From: Larix kaempferi
Taxonomy: Eukaryota; Streptophyta; Pinopsida; Pinales; Pinaceae
NCBI GenBank assembly: GCA_027924585.1
Contig: BSBM01000904.1
Coordinates: 19,119,001 to 19,183,000, forward strand
Reading direction: 5' to 3'
Length of the DNA stretch: 64,000 nt
A program made the position numbers and the translations under genes. Positions 44,528 through 57,832 of the stretch are shown here, piece by piece. A model generated the notes under the pieces. That model was not told the origin of the DNA and searched no databases. It saw only the letters and a program-made list of their open reading frames with translations. How positions within the stretch are numbered: the first letter of the stretch is position 1; each line of letters starts with the position of its first letter.

Positions 44528-44690
44528 TGTTGCCACCTAAAACACACTTGTACACGGGTAAGTCTCCCAACCGCTGTGTGTGTTCGTAAGGGCAACTATG
44601 AGTCAAGAACCCACTGTCACTTTGGTCCTAAACTCCTCCGTTTAGACCACAACTCCTAAAGGTCAAGTGGGGTAGTCCCTAATTACTAAG
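44528..44690 (+). repeat. TGTTGCC-family repeat head
   Basis: Starts TGTTGCCACCTAAAACACAC and ends in an AACTCCTCCGTTTAG...GGTAGTCCCT block shared with 11048, 47461 and (minus) 59881 and 60589. A GGAGTCACGATA-type segment follows about 200 bases later, also echoed after 11400 and 47870, so the copies extend further at lower similarity. Confidence 0.75.
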
Positions 44691-45597
44691 TTTCTTTTTA
44701 AGTTTTTTGGAGTTGTAAGTTACACAGGAAAATGACAATCAGTGTGCAATTATGCAAATCTTTCAATGACAAGCAAACACTTTAGCTATCAACCAATGAT
44801 AAAATGCAAGAGAGAGATAATTAACTAATTAACAAGACCAGTGTTGTCTGTACTCAGGCTATGGAGTCACGATACATAAATTAGACAAGTACCTTTTCAA
44901 AGTATTGATTCGTTCACTAACGTAATATATCATGAAATAATAACTTCCAGCAAATGAACAAGTAAATGGAATAAGCTTGTAAATAGATAATCAAGATGTC
45001 ACATAAGCACTAAAATGAACAACTTAATGAGCCAAAGGTATGTGAAACAATATTGAGCTGAAACTTAGGTACTTGAAACAAATTTTGTGAACAAGATAGT
45101 TAAGCGAAATACTTGCGAAAAAGTAAAGAGATTGTAACACACTTGTGCAAGTGGTCCTGTAAATTTTAGTAAATTTTATGTCTCTCTTTGACTTAGGGGA
45201 TTAAAGTGTTTGTTGCAAAGAAATGAAACTAATCTAGATGTCTACCCCAAGAGACTATCTCCTTCGATTAGAGAGAGAATGTCGGGTGCTCAACCTGAGA
45301 ACGCAAGGTTCCCAACCAGCTCCACATGTCAAACTCAAGACTTGCTGGGTGCTCAGCTGGAGGACACAAAGTGCCACGAGACCCCCCACGGTCTCTACCC
45401 CACTAGCTCCACAGGTCAAGCCTTATTTTCTCCATTCTAGTGAAGATATGTAATTGGGTGCCTATTAATCTAGCCAACACAAATCTTTTCCCTTTTTCGT
45501 CACCCAAGTTCGGTTTAACCGGCGAGGGGAGAGGATACGGGGCAAAAACAGGGCATAAGTTAATTTTTTTTTTAAGCAAAATAAATCTAAAACAATG

Positions 45598-45880
45598 TAA
45601 GCCAAGCGCGATATCATAGGAGTGGTCGAGCCACTCAGGTATGAGGTGCGGGCGAAATGAAAATACTTGCAATAAAATTATAGAAATAAAAATGCAAGCC
45701 AAGCGCAATATCACTGGAGTGGTTGATCCACTTCACTAGTGAGGTGCGGGCAAAATAAACAACTTAAAAACAAATTACTGGAAATAAAGAAACAAGTCAA
45801 GCACGATATCACTGGAGTGGTGGAGCCACTTCACTAGTGAGGTGCAGGCAAGATGAAAATGCTTGAAGTAAAAATAACAA
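45598..45880 (+). repeat. Three-copy 97-bp tandem repeat
   Basis: Units beginning AAGCCAAGCGCGATATCA at about 45598, 45694 and 45793, each with GGAGTGGT.GA.CCACTTCACTAGTGAGGTGCGGGC and an A-rich end. Confidence 0.85.
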
Positions 45881-46244
45881 TTAAGCAAAACTACTTAACA
45901 AAATCATGCAAGGATGGGCGGAGCCTCTTCCTTTGCATGCAACTAAGAGTAAACTAACTAAGAAAGATATGCTAGAAGTAGAATCCAATAAACTCAAGCC
46001 CAAGAGACTCTCTTGGGCTTGTTACAATGATTTAATTTTCAACACTTATTAATATGGAGAAAAGAATGAGAAAGAGGGATTTTTGATCGTTTTTGAGTGA
46101 AGGACTTGAAGTAACCCCTCTTTGGAGTTGTTGGTGCTTGTTAATGGCCAAATTTAGGCATTCTCTCCCACTGTAAGATGAAAAACCTACACAAAAAAAA
46201 AACTATTAGAGCCCAAATATGGTAAAAATGGGATTAAAATCAAT

Positions 46245-46604
46245 TTGTAACTTTGCATGTAAAAATCATAAATTTTTTCTAAGTGAAATATTGCATATAA
46301 AAACTTGAAAAATGATGAGAAAGGAGTGTAAGAGAGACTTGTAAAATCTGCAATAAGAAATAGAATGTTAGTGAGATGCCAAGTCCTTTGAAAGTTGTTG
46401 AACAGTGGGGTATTCCACCCGGAAACTTGTAACTTTGCATGTAAAAATCATAAATTTTTTCTAAGTGAAATATTGCATATAAAAACTTGAAAAATGATGA
46501 GAAAGGAGTGTAAGAGAGACTTGTAAAATCTGCAATAAGAAATAGAATGTTAGTGAGATGCCAAGTCCTTTGAAAGTTGTTGAACAGTGGGGTATTCCAC
46601 CCGA
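46245..46604 (+). repeat. 182-bp tandem duplication, essentially identical
   Basis: 46245-46426 and 46427-46604 start TTGTAACTTTGCATGTAAAA and end GGTATTCCACCCG. I see no internal mismatch by eye, so it is very recent or conversion-homogenised. The 126-codon minus frame there is repeat-derived. Confidence 0.92.
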
Positions 46605-47460
46605 AAGTCCCACCCTTCAAACTTGGTAAACCTGTAACCAAACTAGCTTCACAATGCAAGATAGGGTAAGAAACCTACAAAGATTTGAGAAATAAGATAC
46701 TTAAAGTCTTAAACATAAATACATTAATTTCTCAAATACTAAGCAAACAACTCACATAGCAAGCAACAAAACTATTACTATACTATCCTTAAGCAAAAAA
46801 CTTTGCTTGAGGTCCAAATGCAAAATGGAACAAGAACTTGGAACAAAATCATCTCAATCACATAGCATGGACAGTACTTCCTCCAAATAGTTCTTCTATT
46901 ATCATTCAACACTTGAAAGTACAATGGCTCCTCTTGGACAAAGAATGGGAGCAAGAGAGCTAAAATGGGAGAAATGAGAGCAAGAGAGCAAGAGTGAAGC
47001 AAGAGCATGAGTGAATGTCTAGCCTAAGTGAATGAATGTAACCCAAATGAGGAGGAATACCCTCCTTAAATAGGAAAAATGAAAGAGAGATGCTATTTGC
47101 ATGCTAGACAAGTGTCACAAGGGAGAGAGGGGGGCGAATTTTCTCAAGGATGGCAAAACCATTGTTTGGGATCTCAAATATGGGGAGAGAAACCGCCCTT
47201 TCAATGCTTTTAACCTTATTGCTATGTCAAATGGGGAGGAAACCACCATAGTGAGGCCCCTCCCATTGACTTTCACTCATCCAACCAATCAAAGAGAGGA
47301 TTGCACACTGCCTAGAGTGGGCAACTCAAAACTTATTACATGCTTGCTTGGGGGGGGGGGGCCTTTGGGTCTTAAATTTGTCTTAGGAACATAATATAAA
47401 CATTAGAACCTTTACTTGGCCACCCCAAGTGACTATAGTCACTTTTCCAAAATTTGGCTC
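46605..47460. other. Intronic spacer
   Basis: No gene. Short frames at 46778-47008 and 47101-47394 carry no recognised domain. A G12-type run lies near 47350. Confidence 0.4.
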
Positions 47461-47640
47461 TGTTGTCCGCCGAGATGCACACCAGCAGTAGAAATCTTTC
47501 GAAAGTTGTTCCCTCACTACAAGTGGGGAAAGTGTGGCCTTGGGGGCAAGCAATGAGTCAGGTACTGTCACCTGAATCCCAACTCCTCCGTTTAGGCTAA
47601 CTCCTAACGAAGCCAAGGAGGGTAGTCCCTACAAAGAGTT
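47461..47640 (+). repeat. TGTTGCC-family repeat head
   Basis: Starts TGTTGTCCGCCGAGATGCAC and ends CTAACGAAGCCAAGG...GGTAGTCCCT. It shares CTTGGGGGCAAG, GAGTCAGG, TGTCACCTGA and CTCCTCCGTTTAGGCTAACT with the copy at 11048. A small extra segment (ACTACAAGTGGGGAAAGTG) is present. Confidence 0.75.
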
Positions 47641-49499
47641 GTCTATGGCTCAATGTGTTTTAATGTTTTAGTGTATGGTGATGCGGATGGATGTTGTTTA
47701 AGAGTTTTAAAGATGAAAGATCACAAATTTACTTTAAATGAAACACAAGGTAAAATGCAATCCACGTTGCGAAACAGTATATGAAGACTTTGCGAAAATA
47801 AGAAGCATCCACAAATATAAAATATAAAATCCAATGGACAAATGGCCCAACTTAATAAATATAAAATAACCAGTGCCAAAATGGAGTCAAACAAGTGTAG
47901 TGCTTGGGGATGCTGAAATGTAAGTCTTAATAGTAGTTGTTTGTGAGATCGTTGTGCAGATTATCTTGGTAAATTGAAAGTTTTAATGGTCTTGATTATT
48001 AGGCTAAGAACAACAAGGTAAATCAAAAGACCGGAAAGGTACACTTTCAGTGGCTTCCCCTTCTGATGGTAAGATGGACCGCCCAGATTTCAAAGAGTAG
48101 GTGTCTAAAGAATTAACCACTCTGATGTCTAGACAGCGGTAATTTTCGGCCCCACCAGGTTTAGGAACTTTGCCCACTATCTGAGTATGCCTCGAAAAGG
48201 CAACGCCGGTTCGTTGGTTATGGGGGGTGGAAATTTTATTATGTTATTGAAAATTATCAAATCCAACACCTTTCTTAGTACTAGCCCAACCTTTTCAGGT
48301 TGGCAGAGCATACGGGTGTTGAATAGCAACCAAGATAAATTATTACGGGCATGTGAGTTAGAAGTTTTTATTATTAGAGCACAATATTCAACCCTCCGAT
48401 AGAGAGCGCTCTTGACTTTGTCTTATGACAAGGTTCAAAAGACTTAGCTATTCTATATGCCTAATGCAGGGAAAAATGCAATTTTACTATGCTCTCCAAC
48501 ATAGAGTGCTCTTGACTTGGGTTATTGCAAGTTCAAGAGGCTTTGTTCTTGATTAAAATAGAGACAGTTTGCATGTAAAGAAAAGCACTTTTTTCAAAGT
48601 AAACAAGTAATGAAAGGAAAAAATCAAATGAGAGAGAAAGAATAAGGCCAAATTGAGTTAACTAACCAAGAAATAAACAACAAGGTGGGATCAACCTCCG
48701 AACAAGGTGACCACTAGAACCACCAGTCCTTGAGACCTTCCAGCTAGTTGAACTTCGACAAGGAGTCTAATGGGGATAGAGAAGCTATCACAAAATAATG
48801 TGGCCCTCGGGATGAAATCCCAAGGTTGCTAACTCAAGTCAAGACTTGGAAATGGAAATTACTCTAAGTACAAAAAATGAAACTTTATACAAGTCTAACT
48901 AAAGCATGCATGAAACAGTCTTCTCTAAATGGGGAAGGAGAAACAAAGTGTGGGAGGCCTTATCCCACCTAGCCTTTTTATTAATCAATTTACATGTGCC
49001 TTGGGAATTTAACCCTTGCAAGGTCTTTGAAAGAAAATAAACTGAACGAAACTAAGAAGCTCTTGATAGCTTTTACAAAGGAGAGTGGTTTTGTATCTTC
49101 ATGGTTATCATTCTCTTCATTTGTTTTGGATCTTCCTTTTGGTTCAGTTTTCCTCTTTGGGTTTTGCTCTTCTTCTTCTTTGAATCTTGTTTTTTTTTTC
49201 AAGTGTTTCTTCTCCTTCAAAATACCTACACCAAGCTTAAATCACTAAACAAGGCACCCGTTAACGTTAGAGAAAACCAAATAAACTTTGAAACTAGCTA
49301 AGTCTAAGATCCAATCTATATGCCTAACTTTATAAGAGATAAGATGCAAGTGAAACAAGTAAGCTAAAGACTAATTCTAGAATGCCAAATGCAAAATTAT
49401 CTTTTGTGAAAACTAAACAATGCCTAACTACCTTCCCAAAAGCATGAAGCTACTAACACTAACCCAAACTAAAAAAACATTGAAATGTTTTTGTTATTT
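47641..49499. other. Low-similarity continuation of TGTTGCC-family element
   Basis: Shares scattered landmarks with 11200-12400 (CCAGTGCCAAAATGGAGTCAAAC against CCAGTGTTGATAATGGAGTCAAAT; later TTGCCCAC). No coding domain. A pyrimidine-rich stretch occurs at about 49100-49235. Confidence 0.4.
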
Positions 49500-49514
49500 T
49501 ATTGTGATTTAGGG

Positions 49515-49900
49515 CTTTCTTGAAGATGGACAAAAGGGAGGATGGAAAGGAAGACGAGAGGAGATGGAGGAGGAGGGACGAGAGTTAGAAGTGGAGAGAA
49601 GTGAAGGGGAAAGGAATGGGACAAAGGGAAGGAGAGATGGCTAAGGAGAGAAGAAAAAACGAAAGGGAAGATGAGGCAAGAGATAGTGGGACGAAAGGAA
49701 AGGGAAGAAGGAGAAGTTCGAAGGCTAAAACAAAAGGGAAAGAAGGTCAAAAGGTAGGTGGACGAGAGGGCTTGGTGAGGCCAAAAATGAAAGCAAGGAG
49801 GATGAAAACAAGATAGATGAGAGGAGCTAAGGGCTAGCAAATCAAGGCAAAGAAGTCAAGGAGAAAGTGGAGGGCTTGAAGAGATAAGCCTAAGGTAACC
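49515..49900. repeat. Purine-rich tract of about 385 bp
   Basis: The + strand is overwhelmingly A and G (GGAGGAGGGACGAGAG, GGGAAGGAGAGATGG and similar). The minus-strand 113-codon frame of Ser/Pro/Leu/Phe is a composition artefact. Confidence 0.8.
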
Positions 49901-50596
49901 GAGTTTAAAAAGAATGTTTTGAAACTGAGGATGGAACTTAGGAGTAAGATCTCCTTATGTTTTAACTTCTTGAAACAAGCCCAACTTTGTAGATCCTGAA
50001 AGATAACAATGTTAGAAATTCCTTATGATGATGGAGATGAGATCGATGCAACCGAGCTCTCACCCTTCTCCAAATGCAAGATCTGTCAAGACAACCAATT
50101 TGAAACCTCGTGAGATCAAAAATATAACTTGTATGCTAGGAAAATTTAAATCAAGATCAATACTTCGTATAATCGAATATTTGTATTCATCTAGATTATA
50201 ACAAGCTTTGCATAATAATCCAACTTGACAACCGCAAATGGAAAATATTATGTTCTAAAGATAGACCTCTAAAGCTAGTTATTTGATCCACACATAAGAA
50301 ACAAGATTGAATGCAAGAATAGATATCACCTCATAATAGACACATCCACTAATGAAGAACGAATCATATAGACCTCCAAAGTCGAAAAGATTTATTCAAT
50401 GAAAGATCGCTTACAAATTTAGCAGAGTTTCTATGCCTAAAAGTCCATGTGAAGAGAGCTCAAAGAGCCTCTACTTATACAATTTGCAAGCACCAGGCTA
50501 ACCTAATTTGAATTGGCATCAAAGGAGCCAATAGCATGAGTCACTAAATCGAATTCCATCTAATCTCCAATCACCATCAAGCTTGGAGTGCTAACT
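49901..50596. other. Intronic spacer
   Basis: No gene or repeat recognised. Confidence 0.4.
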
Positions 50597-53220
50597 CTGT
50601 TAGACACAGTGCTCACTGAGAGGGGGGGGGGGGTGAATCAGTGAGCCTATACTTTATTCAAATTCAACTTCAATTACCAATTCTTATATCAGCATATCAT
50701 ATTCATCAATAAACTAACTATAAATCCATATGTCATTCATCAAATAAAACACATCATCATCAACACATTGCACAAGAGAGACACAATTTAATTGTAATGT
50801 TTTTGTATGAGTCAACGGCTACAACCGTGAGGCAATTCAGCACCAACTGATATAATGAGCACCAACTCATCACCTAGGACCCAGCCTAGGTTTTCTTAGA
50901 TCCTACTAAGAAAATAGTTACAAGGCCTTGCTTGTAGATACATACAAATTTGTCACAATACATACATCATCATTCCATCATTACAGTTCTGTCCAAAGTT
51001 ACATCATGCTCAGCATCTCCTCATTCATCAAACATTCTGCCCAAGTCATTCAATCCATGCATATCATCAGTATCATTCTGTTCATAGCCACATCTTCACA
51101 AATGCATCCATAATCATATCTTGGTCAATATCATCAGCATGTCCTCATTCTGTGCATTGCACTGTCCTCATGCATACCATTATACCGTGTTCAAACTGCC
51201 CTAACTACTGTAACTCTTATGTCCACTGTCAAGCTGGCATAGTCAGACTGTCACAAGATTGTCACTGTCACTGCAGAAGTCAAGGCATTAACTATCAAGT
51301 CTTATACACCATGTTAAGTCACTTAGAAGGCTGCCCAAATCATTGTCAAAACACATCATCCATTTTAAGATATCACTGTCTAGGCCACTGTCTAAGCCAC
51401 TGTCAACTGTCCAAGTTAGTCCAACTTGTCATCTAGCATATCACAGTCCTACTGTTCACAAAGACCATGTTAGCAAGCTAGGCTTGGTCACAATACCACA
51501 TCTACTCCATCAATGTACTGTCATCCATACTTCAGAGCTTCCACACTTTCTCTTCAACCTTCTGCTGTAAGCTACAGTCACAAGCCCGTGCACAAGCTTA
51601 CAAGTCTTCAAGAAGGTAATGTTGGGTTTACCTGTGCAAGAGAAGGTGTTCTTGGATGCCCTAGCAGCAATTTAATCAATGGTAACACAGATACCCTTCA
51701 AGCCTATCAAACTTCAATCAATCTTCAAATAATTAAACATTTGTTGCTGCCAAGAAAACTTCTTCCTGCTGGCCGAATTTGCTTGAGGGCTGGACTGTCT
51801 TTTTGCTGCCTGAATTACCCAAAAATAAAAAGGAAAAGAGTCTTCAACTTTTCAACTGCTACTGCCTCAGGTCAGATCCAAATCAGAGATAAAAAGAAGA
51901 AGAAGAAAAAATTGTTCACTGTAGCTGCTACAGTACCCGCGAAATTCGCCTCAGACAGTCCGAAAAAATCAGAGCTCTGTTTCATCAAAATTTTTGGCTG
52001 AAAGTGAAGTATTACAAAAGTATTTATATAGGTATTTTTATTTTTATTTTTATTGAGCCGACATAATATATATATATATATATATCTTTTTAAGACAAAC
52101 TTTTCAAGGTGAGCCGACTTTCTATTTTTATAATTTTAAATCAGCCTTTTATATATATTTTTATTTCAATTAAATCAAATATATTTTTGTTTCCATATTT
52201 TTGTCATTAAATATATATAAATATATCTTTTGCCATGTGGTATTCATGTTCATGGGCCTCTTCAAATCTTGTGGGCTCCAACATCATGACCACAATAGGT
52301 AGCATGTAAAGGTTGCAAGACCACAAACACCACCAAATGTCCAAGCGCCCAATTTCACCATGTTGAAGGCTTCTTCACAATTTGTGTGGGCTTCATGACC
52401 CCATTAAGCCAAAAATGACCACAGACTAGGTCATTTGGCCCATTAGGTGTTCCAATGGCTCCAATGCCCACAAATGTGCCTTGTCATCAATGTTGGCTTA
52501 TCATGCTTGCTTGTCTTTAAGTCCTCCATGCTTGCTACTTGCCAGTATGTCACCGATGCTTTGTCATCAAGCTTTTGTCATCAATGCATCGTCCATATTA
52601 CCAAGCCATGTCACCATCATACTATCCAATGTCTTCAAACTTGTCCATTGTCTTTGCCAACATCTTGCCATTGTACCATGTGCATTTGCCATGTCAACAA
52701 CCTCTTGACCTTGGTCATGTCATCATACTTAACCTTTGTCATTAATGTTGTCATCAATGACAATCATATTCATCAAACTCCAATCCATAACTCGAACTAG
52801 CATTGAATTAGGGTGGGGAGGTGGCCTCCACCTAGGCAAGACGCCCCCCATCCCATTCTTGGAAGTATCACCATCAAATAACAATGTGCCATGTGGTAAG
52901 CTCGAGCTCCAATAGAGGTTGACGTGAGCTAGTGAAGGATGGCGTGAAACCTTGTGTGGTGAAGCTTGGAGCCTTGTGGTAGTTGCAAACTCGAATTGCT
53001 TGGAGTTAGAACTTGAGATATGCCTTAATTTTAGCAAAGCACTCACTCTCCCATCAATGCAATACCACCAATCCATTAATCACATGCCACTTCACCCAAT
53101 TCGCAGATTTGAGGAAGGTGCGCGAATTCACTTGGAGAGATCCACTTGTGTTGACTGTATACTTCACTGAAGTTGATTGGAGATGACTGGAACCTTCATT
53201 AATGCCCAGTGCCATGTCAA
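50597..53220. other. Possible gene-poor LTR element region
   Basis: Begins TGTTAGACACAGTGCTCACT with a G12 run and GGTGAATCAGTGAGCC, which looks like an LTR start, but no LTR partner, primer site or gag/pol was found. The open frames (162 codons at 51513-52001; 117 at 52447-52800; 115 on minus at 52729-53076) have no recognised domain, and their His/Cys/Ser/Leu-rich composition follows CATCAT/TGTC-rich DNA. A (TA)n run lies near 52066-52085. Confidence 0.3.
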
Positions 53221-53499
53221 TTAGCCTTTTATTTTAATCCATTTGGATTATTTTGGAGAGATTTGGATTATCTCCAAATATTCATTTTTTAATATTTTAA
53301 TTAATAATTTCTTTGTAACTATCTTTTTTGAGAAATTATTAATTATGAGGCTGAATTGACATCTGAAACTTAGGATAAACTGGTCCGGGGATCATGAATG
53401 ATTTTTGGCTTAAGGTTGGAGCCTTCAATCACTGAATTCGGATCCCGGATGACTGACATATTACAAATTGAAATTTTTCCATTTAAACTATGGAAAAAT

Positions 53500-54000
53500 T
53501 TATTAAAAAATAAAAAATAATTAAAAACCCAAAACCGGAAGACCCGGTAAAAAAAATTTTGAAATTTTTTCTGAGGGTCCTAGTGACCTGGGACATGACC
53601 AAAACCTATTCTAATAGTGTCTAGTAGGCTTATATACATCAGTTGGACTCTAATAACCCCCCATGGCTAAAATTTTCAAAATCGGGCATTCCAGCTTTGG
53701 AGGAAGCGGGAGAAAACCTCATCCGATTATAGCTCGGCTATAGGCAAAGTATAATTGACAAGGGAAAAAACTCCCTGGAATACCTTAGTTGCTTAACCAA
53801 GTCATGGGGAACCGAGCCACTCAAAATCCTACTAGCACACTTTATTACAAACCCCGTGGGGCCATGGTCATGTCGACTAAAAAACAAAACTAGCTAGGCA
53901 CAAAGGATAGATCATCTGATACACTGGAACACAAACACTCATCATGTTTGTCAAATGGCGGCTCTTCAGATAATCCAACTATGGTACAAAAAAGTTGGTA
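53500..54000 (+). repeat. Paralogue of the 3' part of the 11048-15575 element
   Basis: GGCATTCCAGCTTTGGAGGA, TATAATTGACAAGGGAAAAAA and CTAGCACACTTTATTACAAA match 15262-15430 (CGACATTCCAACTTTGGAGG, CATAATTGACAAGGGAAAAA, GCTAGCACATTTTTACAAAA). The flank before it matches 14540-14655, so this copy lacks the solo LTR that interrupts the other. Confidence 0.7.
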
Positions 54001-54801
54001 ATAGGCTCTCTAATTAAATGTCCAATTTCTTTATTTCCTTGACTGACCTGGGAAAAAGTGACCAAAACCATAGCAATACCTGTCTAAATGACCTCAAACT
54101 TGGCCCAAGGGTGTAGGGGGTCTCATGCCATTTGTCTTGAGTACCCATACCCTTATACAACATCAAAATGGACCAAGTAACCCTCTTTTACATTACAACA
54201 AATTGTCTTGAGCGACAATTTTTAATAACCAAAAATTAAAAAATCCTATGTAAAACTTAATGAAATTCCGCAAGACTCTGGATAATGTCTAGCATGGTAA
54301 TATAGAACATTCCTAGGCCCCAATCACCCCATGGACTTGATCATTATAACACTTTTCACCACTTTGGAGGTATTTTTGAGTGAAAAAACTCAATTAATTA
54401 AAAGCTCTAAAGAAAAATTTTAATTATCCAAGTAAAAAAACACTCGGTGAAAGGACTTCCCTAATGATAAGTCCTAGGTGACTAAGTTACAAAAAACTAG
54501 ACCCTCATGTTGACATATCCTTACAAAATCCCCTATAGGGGTGCGGAAATTTTATGGGAAGAAGAAAAGAAAAAGAGCTACCTCGCTTGATATAATCACT
54601 AAGTACTTATTTCTCATCTTCAAGGCACATTCAACATGTGCATGGTACAATGTTGTCCACCAAGGCGGTTTTGGTGGTCAACAGGGTGCAGATGAGTCCA
54701 AGTCCTGGGTGACTTTGAGGGCATAGATATGCCCCTCATTGTGCAACAGCTTAGTTGATGAGATTCTATATGAAGCGTTTCTCAAAAAAAAGAGTACAAG
54801 T

Positions 54802-54862
<61 letters not shown>

Positions 54863-56421
54863 TTTTTTATTTTTGTAACAACATTTTGATTTCGTGCTTA
54901 TTACATTGGTATCAGAGCTACTAATTTGGAAAAAGCGTGGGAACCGTTTCACCATTCACATTTTCAGCCACCATTCTGCATCCCGTAAGACATGAGCTAT
55001 GAATTCCAGAAACGATCACTTTTATGAAATGCCATGACGAACACAACCAAACATTGATCTAAGTTTTTGGATAATATGTCCCTTTTGTGCAACAAAATAC
55101 GAGTACAGGAGAAACATTAAATATAAATATCATCTTTGCCACAATTGTTCAAGGCCATTTATTTCAAAGGAAATTATTTTCACATTGGTACAACTTTTGC
55201 TCACATCTTAGGTGACAATGTCCTAAATTACTAGGTGAAAGACATTGAACTAAGAGCAGGTCACTATCACCTCACTACCTCTTATGTTATTTAGTGCTAA
55301 TTCTCCTCTAGCATGAGGGAGGCTTCCCTAATGGTAGGATTGCTTAAGACTAGGAGTGGATGCTCAAGGGCAGGAATGCTAAGATCAAGAGATGATGATG
55401 TTGTGTGCATAATAAATTAATGAACAGGAATGTTTAGTGATTGTCTGATGAGTATAGCTAGCAGTATCACCCTTAGGTTGTCTAGGGTGAAAGATGTGTG
55501 ATTTGTTTATTAGTGAAGGCACCAAGGTTACTCTTGGTATTGTTAAGGCTCTGAGCTTTTACCCCCTCCTTTTGGTCCACCTTTGCCTTCATCCATTATC
55601 CATATCCACTCCACTTTTTGGTTTAACTCCTCTAGTTAAGACTTGATAAATGGATTCTATACCTCTACCGCCGGTGACCTCTTCACTAGGAGCACCTCAT
55701 CGTTATCCCTGGTGTCTTAGGATTGATCATTTATTGTGACAAACGACGTGATGGGGTTATGTGGGTCATTTTTTCCCATGTACAGGGCCTACTAACACCA
55801 AGCAGGAGGAGTTGCTCCTCCCTAGTCCTGAAGCATGAAAGGTTTATCCTCCCCCTCCTTTGCCTCTAATGAACCCGAGGCATGAAGAAGCAGCGTCCAG
55901 TAGAAGACTCCTTGTACCTGCAAAAAGTTAAAGTCAACGTCAAAGACAAATGGAAAAGGCCTAAAAAATAAAAGAAAATAAAAAAGGCGAAGGTCTTAAA
56001 TACAAAAGAAGTACAAGAAAGAAGTCTAGCAAATCAACTAAAGACTAGTCCTTGAAGACCAAGTCCAAGTTGAAGTTGCCAAGCAAATAAAGTAAAAAAA
56101 AAGGGTGGTGAGTCTAATTGTCAAGGTCCAATGGGGTCGTACCTCTTCACATTTTACTCCTTTTGTGAGACACATTCCTAGTGTTTGTCCAAATGATGAA
56201 GAACTCATAGTTCCCCTTTTTCCTCTTGTTCGGAATCCATTATGCTCCTTGCACTAGAATCTTCACTTGACCAACCTTGTCTAGCCATAATTAACTCCAC
56301 CCCAAAGGAGAAAATAGCTCTTGCCAATGCCTTGATGTTGTTTTAGTATTGGTTAATGGATAAATCATGTATCCCACAAACTTGTTTAAAGATATCTATG
56401 CGGTGGTATATCATCATGCGA
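54001..56421. other. Intronic spacer with (AT)27 microsatellite
   Basis: No gene. A pure (AT)27 run lies at 54807-54860. Soon after it, TTGGTATCAGAGCTA (54908-54922) resembles a Copia primer binding site, TGGTATCAGAGC, so an old LTR may end just before it; no LTR was delimited. Confidence 0.45.
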
Positions 56422-57832
56422 GGCATGGCTAGCTATGTGATAAGTCAACTATGGTAATTATTTGTGTTCTTGTATATGTTCACATGGACACTTTTTCTTG
56501 TTGGTCCATCAATGACATATGACAGAGTTATACTGCATCCGACAAGTGCTTCAAAGTTATTTAATTAGTACAAGGTTATCGATGCCAATTTTCAGTGTTC
56601 TAGGGTGGTCAATTGGGGGGTATGCCATATCTTGACATGTACTAGGTATAATTTCATTATGAAGACATTTATGGATACCCATTTGTCCCTTTACTTAGAA
56701 ATGTGCCATTAGGTTGATCACTACTGCTACAGATCAGTTAGTTCAAAAAAGGTGGTGGGGTATCTTTGGGGTGGCGGGGCATGGCTAGCTATGTGATAAG
56801 TCAACTATGGTAATTACTTGTGTTCTTGTATATGTTCACATGGACACTTTTTCTTGTTGGTCCATCAATGACATATGACAGAGCTATACTGCATTTGACA
56901 AGTGCTTCAAAGTTATTTAATTAGTACAAGGTTATCGATGCCAAGTTTCAGTGTTCTAGGGTGGTCAATTGGGGGGTATGCCATATCTTGACATGTACTA
57001 GGTATAATTTCATTATGAAGACATTTATGGATACCCATTTGTCCCTTTACTTAGAAATGTGCCATTAGGTTGATCACTACTACTACAGATCAGTTAGTTC
57101 AAAAAAGGTGGTGGGGTATCTTTGGGGTGGCGGGGCATGGCTAGCTATGTGATAAGTCAACTATGGTAATTACTTGTGTTCTTGTATATGTTCACATGGA
57201 CACTTTTTCTTGTTGGTCCATCAATGACATATGACAGAGTTATACTGCATCCGACAAGTGCTTCAAAGTTATTTAATTAGTACAAGGTTATCGATATTTT
57301 CAGTGTTCTAGGGTGGTCAATTGGGGGGTATGCCATATCTTGAGATGTACTAGGTATAATTTCATTATGAAGACATTTATGGATACCCATTTGTCCCTTT
57401 ACTTAGAAATGTGCCATTAGGTTGATCACTACTACTACAAATCAGTTAGTTCAAAAAAGGTGGTGGGGTATCTTTGGGGTGGCGAGGCATGGCTAGCTAT
57501 GTGATAAGTCAACTATGGTAATTACTTGTGTTCTTGTATATGTTCACATGGACACTTTTTCTTGTTGGTCCATCAATGACATATGACAGAGTTATACTGC
57601 ATCTGACAAGTGCTTCAAAGTTATTTAATTAGTACAAGGTTATCGATGCCAATTTTCAGTGTTCTAGGGTGGTCAATTGGGGGGTATGCCATATCTTGAG
57701 ATGTACTAGGTATAATTTCATTATGAAGACATTTATGGATACCCATTTGTCCCTTTACTTAGAAATGTGCCATTAGGTTGATCACTACTACTACAGATCA
57801 GTTAGTTCAAAAAAGGTGGTGGGGTATCTTTG
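56422..57832 (+). repeat. Four-copy tandem array, 356-bp unit
   Basis: Units start GGCATGGCTAGCTATGTGAT at 56422, 56778, 57134 and 57486; the last is truncated at 57832. Lengths are 356, 356, 352 (a 4-bp deletion near 57295) and about 347. Copies differ at only a few sites each. No frame is conserved across the unit. Confidence 0.95.

Noticed and set aside
49499-49840. 113-codon minus-strand frame with possible membrane character
   Set aside because: Hydrophobic Ser/Phe/Leu/Pro composition is forced by the pyrimidine-rich complement of a purine tract.
51513-52001. 162-codon + strand open frame
   Set aside because: No recognisable domain, composition follows the local Cys/His/Ser-coding repeats, a poly-Lys run arises from GAAGAAGAAG DNA, and no splice or homology support.
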